The notes under the pieces are model-generated. The model had not been told where the DNA came from. It was given only the letters and a program-made list of their open reading frames with translations, and made no database searches. Shown in pieces: positions 6,872-14,339 of a DNA stretch of 26,791 nucleotides. The translations under genes and the position numbers were made by a program. Source of the DNA: DASZTU01 sp035493835 (GTDB taxonomy: Bacteria; Pseudomonadota; Alphaproteobacteria; Rhizobiales; Devosiaceae); contig DATJHO010000149.1 in assembly GCA_035493835.1 (NCBI GenBank), positions 1-26,791 of the forward strand, given 5' to 3'. Within the stretch, counting starts at the first letter, position 1; each line of letters begins with the position of its first letter.

Positions 6872-7792
6872 ATGATTTCCCGCCTGACCCGCCGTGCCGT
6901 CGTTGCGGCACTGCTCGCCGGTGCCTCGCTGCTTTCGTCGCTGCCCGCGATGGCCGACTGGCACGACCAGTTCAAGGAACTGAACTTTGGCATCTCCAGT
7001 TCGGAGAACCAGCGCGACGCCGTTGCCCGCTTCCAGCCCTTCGCGGCCTACATGACCAAGAAGCTCGGCGTGCCGGTCCACATTCAGTGGGGCACGGACT
7101 ACGCCGCGGTCATCGAGGCGTTGCATTCGAGCAAGATCCAGTTCGCCACCATCGGCGCCGCCAACTACGCCCTCGGCCGCAAGGTGATGGGCAACAACAT
7201 CACCGCGGTTGCGACCTCGGAGGACAATTTCGGCTCGACCGGCTATCACTCCGTGATCGTCGTCAGAACCGACAGCCCCTACAAGACTCTTGCCGACCTC
7301 AAGGGGAAGGTCCTCGCCTGGGCCGATCCGAACTCGACCTCGGGTTATGCCGTGCCGCTCTACTTCATGAAGAAGAACGGCATCGATCCTTCGACCTATT
7401 TCTCCAAGACGCCGTTCTCGGGCAGCCATGAGCTGGGCGTCGTCGGCGTTGTCAACGGCACCTTCGATGCCGCGGCCGACGACTGGACCAGCCCGGAGCA
7501 GAGCAACGTCAAGCGCATGGAACAGAAGGGTATGGTGCCCAAGGGCTCGACCCGCATCATCTGGACCTCGGGCCTGATCCCGAACGGCCCCTATGTCGTC
7601 CGGACCGACCTGCCGGCAGACCTGAAGAAGGCCTTCACCGACGCCATCCTCTCGCTGCCCACGGATGATCCGGCAGCCTACAAGGCGCTCAACGGCGGTG
7701 AGGACAAGGCGATCGTCCCGATCAAGGACTCCGACTACAACGACATCATCGCCATCACCCAGGCGAATGACGCCGATCGTCACAAGCATTGA
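6872..7792 (+). CDS. phnD: Periplasmic phosphonate-binding protein PhnD
   Basis: Captures phosphonates in the periplasm and delivers them to PhnE. The ATG at 6872 follows GGAG by ten bases and opens a clear signal peptide (basic ISRLTRR, hydrophobic VVAALLAGASLLSSL, cleavage near Ala28 in PAMA-DW). The mature protein of about 278 residues is a class II binding protein of the PhnD family: LNFGISSSENQRD at the first beta strand, WGTDYAAVIEAL and FATIGAANYALG in lobe 1, and then the STSGYAVP and PNGPYVVR ligand-site segments. Longer in-frame starts overlap the phnC end and would destroy the signal peptide. Hairpins lie on both sides of the gene, consistent with the binding protein being made in excess. 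Confidence 0.94.
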   Translation: MISRLTRRAVVAALLAGASLLSSLPAMADWHDQFKELNFGISSSENQRDAVARFQPFAAYMTKKLGVPVHIQWGTDYAAVIEALHSSKIQFATIGAANYALGRKVMGNNITAVATSEDNFGSTGYHSVIVVRTDSPYKTLADLKGKVLAWADPNSTSGYAVPLYFMKKNGIDPSTYFSKTPFSGSHELGVVGVVNGTFDAAADDWTSPEQSNVKRMEQKGMVPKGSTRIIWTSGLIPNGPYVVRTDLPADLKKAFTDAILSLPTDDPAAYKALNGGEDKAIVPIKDSDYNDIIAITQANDADRHKH

Positions 7793-7803
7793 TTTTTGCC
7801 GAT

Positions 7804-7835
7804 TTGGGGTATGGGCCGGCGCGCCCATACCCCAA
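7804..7835 (+). promoter_or_regulatory. Strong hairpin between phnD and phnE1
   Basis: TTGGGGTATGGGC (7804-7816) and GCCCATACCCCAA (7823-7835) form a perfect 13-base stem with a CGGCGC loop. It follows the phnD stop by 11 bases and is followed by GCTCTTTTCGGGAG, the last bases being the phnE1 ribosome site. Such intercistronic stems after binding-protein genes often block 3' exonucleases or partly terminate transcription, so that binding protein exceeds permease. The structure is seen; the effect is inferred. Confidence 0.75.
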
Positions 7836-7856
7836 GCTCTTTTCGGGAGCATCTTC

Positions 7857-8750
7857 ATGACGCTTGAGGCTGACGCCGGGCAGCTCCAGAGACTAGAGGC
7901 GTTCGAGCGGTCGTTTGCGACCGAGCGCCGCAAGCTCTGGGTACAGACCGCGATCTATGCCGCCCTGATCGTTGCGGGGCTGATCTATTCCGTCTCCTTC
8001 AGCCAGTTCAGCATCGATGGGCTGGTGAGCGGCCTGCCGGATGCGTGGCGGTATATCTCTTCAACCTTCCCGACCATCCATGCGGCAACCTTCTCCACCG
8101 ACATGGGCAACTGGTACTGGAACTGGCCGCGCTGGCTCGAGCTGCTGGCGGAAACAGTCTTGATGAGCTTTGTCGGCACGGTTGCCGGCAGCGTCGTTGC
8201 GCTGCTCCTCTGCTTTTCGGCGTCGCGCAATCTTGTACGGAGCAACGCGGTCTATTTCCTCTCGCGCCGGGTCCTTGAACTGGCCCGCACCGTGCCCGAC
8301 ACGGTTTATGCGATGATCTTCGTCTTTGCCTTCGGCATCGGGCCGCTGCCCGGGGTGTTTGCCATCGCCGTTCATACGGCCGGCGCGTTGGGGAAGTTGT
8401 TCTCCGAAGTGAACGAAAGCGCCGACGTCCGGCCCATCGAAGGTGTTACGGCGGCGGGTGGCAGCTGGCCGACGATCATGCGCCTTGCCGTGCTGCCGCA
8501 GGTGCTGCCCAATTTCCTGAGCTATGCGCTGCTGCGCCTCGAATCCAACATCCGCAGCGCCTCGGTGCTCGGCATTGTCGGGGCAGGGGGGATCGGGGAG
8601 GAGCTCTATCTCTCCATTCGCCAGTTCGACTACCAGGACATCAGCGCCATTGTCCTCCTCATCATCGTTGTCGTCATGGTCACTGATCTCAGCTGCGAAG
8701 CGATCCGTCACCGGGTCATCAGCAAGGAAGCCCTGCGGTTCACCTCATGA
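7857..8750 (+). CDS. phnE1: Phosphonate ABC transporter permease PhnE (first copy)
   Basis: Inner-membrane permease subunit that, with the second PhnE, forms the phosphonate channel. The 297-residue product starts at the ATG at 7857 after GGGAG. It has a cytosolic N-terminal helix (1-28), a first membrane segment (about 31-48), a periplasmic loop with several aromatic residues (WYWNWPRW), and further membrane segments in the BPD_transp_1 domain (about 98-285). The EAA loop is at about 195-215 (IEGVTAAGGSWPTIMRLAVLPQ), and the GIVGAGGIGEEL turn follows. It overlaps the next gene by four bases (ATGA), so the two permeases are translationally coupled. Confidence 0.94.
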   Translation: MTLEADAGQLQRLEAFERSFATERRKLWVQTAIYAALIVAGLIYSVSFSQFSIDGLVSGLPDAWRYISSTFPTIHAATFSTDMGNWYWNWPRWLELLAETVLMSFVGTVAGSVVALLLCFSASRNLVRSNAVYFLSRRVLELARTVPDTVYAMIFVFAFGIGPLPGVFAIAVHTAGALGKLFSEVNESADVRPIEGVTAAGGSWPTIMRLAVLPQVLPNFLSYALLRLESNIRSASVLGIVGAGGIGEELYLSIRQFDYQDISAIVLLIIVVVMVTDLSCEAIRHRVISKEALRFTS

Positions 8751-9598
8751 GCAATTCATCCGCCGCCCGCGACATCAGCGAACTCGCCTATTGGCGGCAG
8801 GCACACCCCCATCTGTTTCGGCGGCCGTTCGCGGAGCGTTGGCGCAACCGCGCGATCTTTCTGGGGCTCTTGGCTGTCTTCATCTTCGGCCTGTGGTGGA
8901 TCGACGCCAGCCCGGCGCGGCTGCTCTACGGCACGCAGCGCCTGGGCTTCCTGATCCGGCTCATGCTGCCGCCCTCTGACGGCGGCGTGCTCGGCCTCTA
9001 TATCCAGGCGCTTGGCGAAACCTTGGCCATGGCGTTTCTCGGCACCTGCCTTTCGTCAGTCATTGCCTTTCCGTTCGGCTTTCTGGCGGCCCGCAACATC
9101 GTGCCGAACTTTGCCATCCACTTCGGCTTCCGTCGCATCCTTGATGTGTTGCGCGGCGTCGACACGTTGATCTGGGCGCTGATTTTCGTCAGTGCCGTGG
9201 GCATGGGGCCGTTCGCCGGCGTTCTCGCCATTGCGGTGTCCGACGTTGCGTTCCTGACCAAGATCTATGCGGAAGCGATCGAGAACGTCGACCGCAAGCC
9301 GATCGAAGGCGTGCAGGCGGCTGGGGCCGGGCGGCTGCAGGGCATCCGCCTCGCGGTGGTGCCCCAGGTGCTGCCGGTAATCGCCAGCAACGCGCTCTAC
9401 TTCTTCGAGTCGAACGTCCGCGCGGCCACGATCCTGGGCATTGTCGGCGCCGGCGGCATCGGCTTGCAGCTGTCGCAGCAGATCCTGGTGAACAACTGGG
9501 ACCAGGCATGCTTCATCATCATCATGATGCTGGTCGCGGTAGGCGTGATCGACTACTTCTCGAGGCGCATTCGTCGCCAGATCATCGGCGAAAAATAG
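8747..9598 (+). CDS. phnE2: Phosphonate ABC transporter permease PhnE (second copy)
   Basis: Second permease subunit, 283 residues, paralogous to the preceding gene: both share IEGV-AAG, RLAV-PQVLP, ALxxFESNVRAATILGIVGAGGIG and the same order of membrane segments. The EAA loop lies at about 186-206. It begins on the ATGA that ends phnE1. Two different PhnE subunits are common in alphaproteobacteria, suggesting a heterodimeric channel. A 16-base hairpin follows the stop codon before the transferase gene. Confidence 0.94.
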   Translation: MSNSSAARDISELAYWRQAHPHLFRRPFAERWRNRAIFLGLLAVFIFGLWWIDASPARLLYGTQRLGFLIRLMLPPSDGGVLGLYIQALGETLAMAFLGTCLSSVIAFPFGFLAARNIVPNFAIHFGFRRILDVLRGVDTLIWALIFVSAVGMGPFAGVLAIAVSDVAFLTKIYAEAIENVDRKPIEGVQAAGAGRLQGIRLAVVPQVLPVIASNALYFFESNVRAATILGIVGAGGIGLQLSQQILVNNWDQACFIIIMMLVAVGVIDYFSRRIRRQIIGEK

Positions 9599-9618
9599 AC
9601 ATGTTATCAGCTACTTAG

Positions 9619-9656
9619 GCTTGCGACCGGCTGCGCTTCGGCAGTCGGTCGCAAGC
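9619..9656 (+). terminator. 16-bp hairpin after phnE2 (terminator or attenuator)
   Basis: GCTTGCGACCGGCTGC (9619-9634) pairs with GCAGTCGGTCGCAAGC (9641-9656), perfect except for one G-U pair, around a GCTTCG loop, and is followed by GTTTCC. This is the strongest stem in the operon. The U tract is short, so it may terminate only part of the transcripts and lower expression of the transferase downstream, or it may mark the end of the transporter message. Confidence 0.6.
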
Positions 9657-9697
9657 GTTTCCAATACCCGTTGAATAAACAAGCAAGGACAAGAAGC

Positions 9698-10315
9698 ATG
9701 AGCGAAAAGATGCTCGGCGAAGAGCCCTCAGTTCACCCTACCGCGACCATTCGCCAGAGTACGCTCGGCCGTTACACGGAGGTGGGCGCGCACACCTCGA
9801 TCGCCGAAACCAGTTTTGGCGATTACAGCTATATCGTCCATGACGGCAACGTCATCTACTCGGACATCGGCAAGTTCTGTTCGATCGCGCAGGCCGTCCG
9901 CATCAATCCGGGCAATCACGCCATGTGGCGGGCGGCGCAGCACCACTTCACCTACCGCTCGCGCCAGTTCGGGCTCGGCGAAACGGACGATGCGGAATTC
10001 TTCGACTGGCGGCGCAGCCATCCGGTCAAGATCGGGCACGACGTGTGGATCGGCCATGGCGCGGTGATCATGCCGGGCGTCACCATCGGCACCGGTGCCG
10101 TGGTAGGTTCGAGCGCGGTCGTCACCAAGGACGTCGAGCCCTACATGATCGTTGGGGGCGTCCCCGCCAAGCCGATCCGGCCGCGCTTCCCCAAGGAGAT
10201 CGCCGACCGCCTGCTGTCGCTCGCCTGGTGGGATTGGCCGCACGACAAACTGCGCGAAACCCTGCCGGATTTCCGCGCCCTCGATATCGAGGCGTTCCTC
10301 GAAAAGTACGAGTAG
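9698..10315 (+). CDS. Phosphonate-locus hexapeptide-repeat transferase
   Basis: A 205-residue left-handed beta-helix transferase of the type found in phosphonate operons (family TIGR03308, related to chloramphenicol/xenobiotic acetyltransferases). Imperfect hexapeptide repeats run over about residues 12-65 and 105-150 (for example VKIGHDVWIGHGAVIMPGV, then TIGTGAVVGSSAVV). The loop NPGNHAMWRAAQHHFTYRS supplies the conserved active-site His, and the tail holds GGVPAKPIRPRF. It probably acetylates a phosphonate or an intermediate of the C-P lyase pathway, but no substrate is established. AAGGA eight bases before the ATG at 9698 sets the start; a TTG at 9671 in the same frame has no site. It follows the strong hairpin after phnE2. 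Confidence 0.85.
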   Translation: MSEKMLGEEPSVHPTATIRQSTLGRYTEVGAHTSIAETSFGDYSYIVHDGNVIYSDIGKFCSIAQAVRINPGNHAMWRAAQHHFTYRSRQFGLGETDDAEFFDWRRSHPVKIGHDVWIGHGAVIMPGVTIGTGAVVGSSAVVTKDVEPYMIVGGVPAKPIRPRFPKEIADRLLSLAWWDWPHDKLRETLPDFRALDIEAFLEKYE

Positions 10316-10401
10316 TTTGCCACCTCATGGCGGCATGCTGGCCGTGGCCGGCGTGCAGCGCTCGCCGTGACCGTTGGGCGGATAGCGGGGCAGCAAGATG
10401 G

Positions 10402-10421
10402 ACCCCGGCGTTCGCCGGGGT
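10402..10421. repeat. Short GC-rich palindrome (possible bidirectional terminator)
   Basis: ACCCCGGC and GCCGGGGT pair perfectly around GTTC, followed by GAC. The unit CCCCGGCGTTCGCCGGGGTGAC is a familiar intergenic palindrome style in alphaproteobacteria. There is no U tract, so terminator activity between the converging operons is only a possibility. Confidence 0.5.
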
Positions 10422-10558
10422 GACACTGTGGTGGGGCGAAGTGCGGGGAAATTTCGGACCGAGCGCACGATCCCGCTGAAGTGATGCAGCTCGCAGGCGC
10501 GATACTGAGGTGCCGCCATTGCTGCGTCGGCGCACGGTCGCGCCCCGCCGTGCAACAT

Positions 10559-10660
10559 CGTCATCTCCTGGCTTGACCCGGGGACCTATGCTGCCTTTCC
10601 AGTAGCGAGAGCGGACGTGGCGCGGCACCGTGGGTGGCCGGGGCAAACCCGGCCATGACA
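10559..10660. repeat. Dispersed ~100-bp palindromic repeat, copy 2
   Basis: Starts CGTCATCTCCTGGCTTGACC and ends GGCCGGGGCAAACCCGGCCATGACA. It aligns end to end with the reverse complement of 595-694, including the unpaired centre (shared GGCGCGGCA and CGGAC blocks), so both copies derive from one mobile or amplified unit. It lies in the gap between the converging transferase gene and phnM. Confidence 0.82.
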
Positions 10661-10735
10661 ATGGAAGCGCGGTGAATGCTTCAATTTCCCCTTGCGGGGG
10701 AGGTGCCCCGCGGGGAGCCCCCCGGGGTGCAAGCG

Positions 10736-11881
10736 TCAGTAGACCTGGCGGCCAGCAGTCCAGACCGAGCGTACGACCGGCAGTTGATCGAACATGCCGA
10801 CGCGGATGAGGTCGGCGCGCTTGCCCGGGGCGATGCTGCCGCGGTCATCAAGCCCGACGGCGATTGCCGGGTTGAGCGTCACCGTCTTGATTGCCTTGGG
10901 CAGGGCGTAGCCGATCGAGTCCGCCGTGAGCGAGAAGGCGCCCAGCAGCAGGCTGACGGGGACGTAGTCCGAACCAATGATGTCGAGCAGCCCCTCGCGG
11001 GCGAGATCGACGGCCGAGACATTGCCGGTATGCGAGCCGCCGCGGATGATGTTGGGCGAGCCCATCAGAATCTGCATGCCCTGCACACGGGCGGCCTGGG
11101 CGGCGACCAAGGTGGTCGGGAATTCCGAGATCACTACGTCTTCGGTCTTGGCGAGGTCGATGTGCTCCTCGGTTGCGTCGTCATGGCTGGCGATCGGAAT
11201 ACCGTTGGCGCGGCCGAGTTCAACCAGCGCCGCGCGCATCGTGGGGCCGATCGTGCGGGCCGCGATGATCAGCTCGTCGGTCAGGCGATCGACTTCTGCA
11301 CGGCTGATCATGCCGTAGGCGAGCTGCTTCTGCTTGTACTTCTCGAGGTCAGGCGATTGGCGCTGGCCCGGGGAGTGATCCATCAGCGACATCAGGCGCA
11401 ACAGCGGATTGGCGGCATGGCGGGAGAACATCTCCACCACCAGCTCGTCGGTGATTTCGCAACGCAGGTGCAGCAGGTGGTCGGCACGCATCAGCCCAAG
11501 ATCGCGGGCGGTCTTGACGCCCTCGATCATCGGCCCGAACGTCTCGTTACGCTCGGGATTGCGGATGCTGGCGCCGACGCAGATCGAGTCGAGCACCGTG
11601 GTGATGCCCGAAGAGATGATCTGGGCATCAAGCGCCAGGGCGGCCAGCGTCGGATTGAAGCGCACGCCCGGGCGGGGCAAGATGTGCTTTTCGAGGGCGT
11701 CGGTGTGGAGGTCGATCAGCCCGGGCAGCAGATAATCGCCGCCGAGGTCGAACGCGCCGGGCACCGCGGTATCCCGCGACGAGATATCGGTGATCCGGCC
11801 TTTTTCAACGACGACGGTTCCCTCGATGACCTCGTCGGGCAGGACAATCTTGGCGCCGGTCAGAACTAGAGAGTCGGTCAC
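10736..11881 (-). CDS. phnM: RPnTP hydrolase PhnM (C-P lyase pathway)
   Basis: Removes pyrophosphate from alpha-D-ribose 1-methylphosphonate 5-triphosphate to give the 5-phosphate that PhnJ cleaves. The 381-residue protein is an amidohydrolase-fold enzyme with the family pattern PGLIDLHTDALEKH (metal-binding His59, Asp61), GITTVLDS, SHDDATEEH and a C-terminal NPAIAVGLDDRGSIAPGKRADL. Length and motifs match PhnM well. It starts with GTG at 11881, overlapping the phnL stop (GTGA). It is the last gene of the phnGHIJKLM operon; phnN, which often follows, is absent. Confidence 0.95.
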   Translation of the reverse strand: MTDSLVLTGAKIVLPDEVIEGTVVVEKGRITDISSRDTAVPGAFDLGGDYLLPGLIDLHTDALEKHILPRPGVRFNPTLAALALDAQIISSGITTVLDSICVGASIRNPERNETFGPMIEGVKTARDLGLMRADHLLHLRCEITDELVVEMFSRHAANPLLRLMSLMDHSPGQRQSPDLEKYKQKQLAYGMISRAEVDRLTDELIIAARTIGPTMRAALVELGRANGIPIASHDDATEEHIDLAKTEDVVISEFPTTLVAAQAARVQGMQILMGSPNIIRGGSHTGNVSAVDLAREGLLDIIGSDYVPVSLLLGAFSLTADSIGYALPKAIKTVTLNPAIAVGLDDRGSIAPGKRADLIRVGMFDQLPVVRSVWTAGRQVY

Positions 11882-12600
11882 GCTGCTTTCCCCTGGTAAG
11901 CTTGGACTTCGAAAAGGTGGTCGGACACGGCGTCGCGCACTTCCTCATCGTGGAAGATGCCGACGATCGCCGCACCCCGCCCCTTGGCTTCATTGATCAG
12001 CTCGATCACCGTCTGCCGATTGGCCGCATCGAGCGAAGCAGTCGGCTCATCGAGCAGAAGCACCGGATAGTCGACGGCAAAGCCGCGCGCAATGTTGACG
12101 CGCTGCTGTTCGCCGCCCGAGAAGGTGGCCGGCGCCAGCGACCAGAGCCGCTCGGGAATCCGGAGGCGGGTCAGGAGCGTGCGCGCCTTCGCCTCGGCTT
12201 CCTCGCGGGGGACGCCCCGCACCAGGCCCGGCTCGACGACGATTTCGAGCGTCGGGATGCGCGGGATGACGCGCAGGAACTGGCTGACATAGCCGACGGA
12301 CCGGCGGCGGATTTCCACAATCTCCCACGGCTCGGCGGTGACGAGATCGATCTCGGCGCCCTCGTGCTGGACCAGGATCGAGCCCGAATGCGGCTTGTAG
12401 TTCGCATAGAGCGAGCGGAGCAGCGTCGACTTGCCGGCGCCGGACGGCCCGTGCAGGCAGACGCATTCGCCGCGCCGGACCTCGAGATCGAGCCCGGCGA
12501 ACACCGGAATCTGGGTGCCGCCCTGGGTGTGGAGGGTGAAGGTCTTGGAGAGCGAAACGACGCGGATGGGCGTGTTCGCGGCATTCAAATCATGGGCCAT
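11878..12600 (-). CDS. phnL: C-P lyase ABC-type subunit PhnL
   Basis: ATP-binding-cassette protein of the C-P lyase machinery, needed with PhnG, PhnH and PhnI for building the ribose-phosphonate intermediate. The 240-residue product has Walker A GPSGAGKST (51-59), signature FSGGEQQR (160-167), Walker B LLLDEP (181-186) and the H-loop His in GIFHDEE. There are no membrane segments or permease partner, as expected for PhnL, which is not a transporter. It starts three bases after the phnK stop and ends overlapping phnM. Confidence 0.94.
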   Translation of the reverse strand: MAHDLNAANTPIRVVSLSKTFTLHTQGGTQIPVFAGLDLEVRRGECVCLHGPSGAGKSTLLRSLYANYKPHSGSILVQHEGAEIDLVTAEPWEIVEIRRRSVGYVSQFLRVIPRIPTLEIVVEPGLVRGVPREEAEAKARTLLTRLRIPERLWSLAPATFSGGEQQRVNIARGFAVDYPVLLLDEPTASLDAANRQTVIELINEAKGRGAAIVGIFHDEEVRDAVSDHLFEVQAYQGKAA

Positions 12601-12603
12601 CGG

Positions 12604-13401
12604 CTAGACCTGCAGCACGGAGGAGACAAGAAGCTGGGTGTAGGGGTGGTGCGGATCGTCGAGCACCTGGTCGGTGAGACCCTGCTCCACCACGTCACCG
12701 CGCCACATCACCATCAGCCGGTCGGCGAGCAGCCGCACGACCGCGAGGTCATGGGTGACGACGATGGCGGCGATGCCGAGTTCCCGCACCAGGCCGCGCA
12801 AGAGATCAAGCAGGCGCGCCTGCACCGAAACGTCGAGGCCGCCGGTGGGCTCGTCCATGAAGACGAGCCGCGGCTTGGTGACGAGGTTGCGGGCAATCTG
12901 CAGGCGCTGCTGCATGCCGCCCGAGAAGGTCGAGGGGCGGTGATCGGTGCGCGACAGGTCGATTTCGACCTTGCTCAGCCAATCCTGCGCCTCGGCGCGG
13001 ATATTGCCGTAGTGGCGGGCGCCGACTGCCATCGGCCGCTCGCCGACATTGCCGCCGGCGGAAACGTTCATCCGCAGCCCGTCGCGCGGGTTCTGGTGCA
13101 CGATGCCCCAGTCGGTCCGCATCAGCATGCGCCGCTCGGGCTCGTTCAGCGACAGGATGTCGACGAGGCCGTGCCGGTGCGTATCATACTCGATGCTTCC
13201 GGCGTCGGGCGGCAGGCGGGCGGACAGGCAGTTGAGCAGCGTCGACTTGCCGGAGCCCGACTCGCCGACGATGCCGATCACTTCGCCCGGATAGAGGGTG
13301 AACGAGATATCCTTGCAGGCGGCAACGTCACCGAACGACTTCGAGACATTGCTGACCCGCATCAAGGGGCTGCGGGTCTTGGTAGCAAGAGCTTCGGCCA
13401 T
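12604..13401 (-). CDS. phnK: C-P lyase ABC-type subunit PhnK
   Basis: ATP-binding-cassette protein that in E. coli binds the PhnGHIJ core at PhnJ and is required for phosphonate use. The 265-residue product has Walker A GESGSGKST (46-54), Q-loop HQNPRDGLRMNVSAGGNVGERPM characteristic of PhnK, signature FSGGMQQR (159-166), Walker B LVFMDEP (179-185) and an oligopeptide-transporter-like tail DDPHHPYTQLLVSS. Its ATG shares one base with the phnJ stop (TAATG), so translation is coupled to phnJ. Confidence 0.94.
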   Translation of the reverse strand: MAEALATKTRSPLMRVSNVSKSFGDVAACKDISFTLYPGEVIGIVGESGSGKSTLLNCLSARLPPDAGSIEYDTHRHGLVDILSLNEPERRMLMRTDWGIVHQNPRDGLRMNVSAGGNVGERPMAVGARHYGNIRAEAQDWLSKVEIDLSRTDHRPSTFSGGMQQRLQIARNLVTKPRLVFMDEPTGGLDVSVQARLLDLLRGLVRELGIAAIVVTHDLAVVRLLADRLMVMWRGDVVEQGLTDQVLDDPHHPYTQLLVSSVLQV

Positions 13402-14339
13402 TACGACGGCTCCTTTTGCGTTTCGTTGAGGCCGAGCAGCGCCGCGGCTGCCGCATCGAGGCCCTCGGGCCCGACATGACCGGCGGCACGCCGCTCATTG
13501 CAATGGTCGGTGTCGGAGCAGACGAACATGCGTCCGCCCTTGTCGTCGGTCACCACTTCATCGAGATAGCTGTCGGTGGCCCCGCAAAGCGCGCAGCACG
13601 TCGTCCAGCTCTGGACCTTGAACGGGTGATCGTCGAAATCGAGGCTCCGGACCGTCGTGTAGGGCGGCACCGCGTAGATGCGCTTTTCACGGCCGGCGCC
13701 GAACAGCTGGAGTGCCGGGTTCTTGGTCATCTTCGGGTTGTCGAACTTCGGAATCGGCGTCGGCGACATCAGGTGACGGTTGTTCACCATCACCGGATAG
13801 CTGTGCGCGGTGACGATCTGGCCGTAGCGGGCTATGTCCTCATAGAGGCGAACCTGCATCAGCCCATATTCGGCATAGGCATGCATTTTCCGCGTTTCCA
13901 TTTCGCGCGGCTCGAGATTGCGCAGCGGCTCGGGCTGCGGCACCTGGTAGACGAGGATCTGGCCTTCGCGGAGCTGCGTCTCGGGCACGCGGTGACGGGT
14001 CTGGATAACGGTCGCCTCGGCCGTGGCCTCGGTCGTATCCACACCAGCTACGCGGGTGAAAAAGCGACGGATGGAGACGGCGTTGGTCGTATCGTCGGCG
14101 CCCTGGTCGATGACCTTGAGCTTGTCGTCCGGCCCGATGATGCTGGCCGTCACCTGGATGCCGCCCGTACCCCAGCCATAGGCGAGGGGCATTTCACGCC
14201 CGCCAAACGGCACCTGATAGCCGGGGATGGCCACCGCCTTGAGGATGGTGCGGCGGATCATCCGCTTGGTCTGCTCGTCGAGATAGGCAAAGTTGTAGGC
14301 AGCCTTGCCCGCGATTTTTTGTGCGGTAGCCGTGCTCAT
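13401..14339 (-). CDS. phnJ: Radical-SAM C-P lyase PhnJ
   Basis: The enzyme that breaks the carbon-phosphorus bond of ribose 1-phosphonate 5-phosphate, releasing methane or another hydrocarbon. The 312-residue product keeps the unusual cysteine spacing C-x2-C-x21-C-x5-C (Cys249, 252, 274, 280), which aligns with E. coli Cys241, 244, 266 and 272. The first three hold the iron-sulphur cluster and the last is the radical-relay cysteine. The IPGYQVPFGGREMP segment contains Gly40, equivalent to the glycyl residue Gly32 of E. coli. An extra Cys248 sits directly before the first ligand. It begins in an ATGA overlap with phnI. All catalytic residues are present, so the pathway should be functional. 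Confidence 0.97.
   Translation of the reverse strand: MSTATAQKIAGKAAYNFAYLDEQTKRMIRRTILKAVAIPGYQVPFGGREMPLAYGWGTGGIQVTASIIGPDDKLKVIDQGADDTTNAVSIRRFFTRVAGVDTTEATAEATVIQTRHRVPETQLREGQILVYQVPQPEPLRNLEPREMETRKMHAYAEYGLMQVRLYEDIARYGQIVTAHSYPVMVNNRHLMSPTPIPKFDNPKMTKNPALQLFGAGREKRIYAVPPYTTVRSLDFDDHPFKVQSWTTCCALCGATDSYLDEVVTDDKGGRMFVCSDTDHCNERRAAGHVGPEGLDAAAAALLGLNETQKEPS

Larger units (their letters stand above)
10316..10735. other. Convergent gap with repeats between the two phn operons
   Basis: This stretch of about 420 bases lies between the converging transferase gene and phnM. It has no credible gene. It holds a hairpin at 10402-10421, a copy of the 100-bp repeat at 10559-10660 and a GC-rich block at 10681-10735 (containing CCTTGCGGGGGAGG) resembling the CCTCCCCGCAAGGGGGAGG palindrome at 22986-23006. 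These structures could stop transcription from both sides. Confidence 0.7.

Noticed and set aside
10676..11869. 397-codon plus-strand frame opposite phnM
   Set aside because: Shadow of phnM; it begins in a palindromic repeat and has no ribosome site.
11902..13479. 525-codon plus-strand frame opposite phnL and phnK
   Set aside because: Antisense shadow of two conserved ABC proteins; composition (many Gly, Asp, His, Arg) and lack of motifs show it is not coding. It also crosses the phnL/phnK gene boundary.
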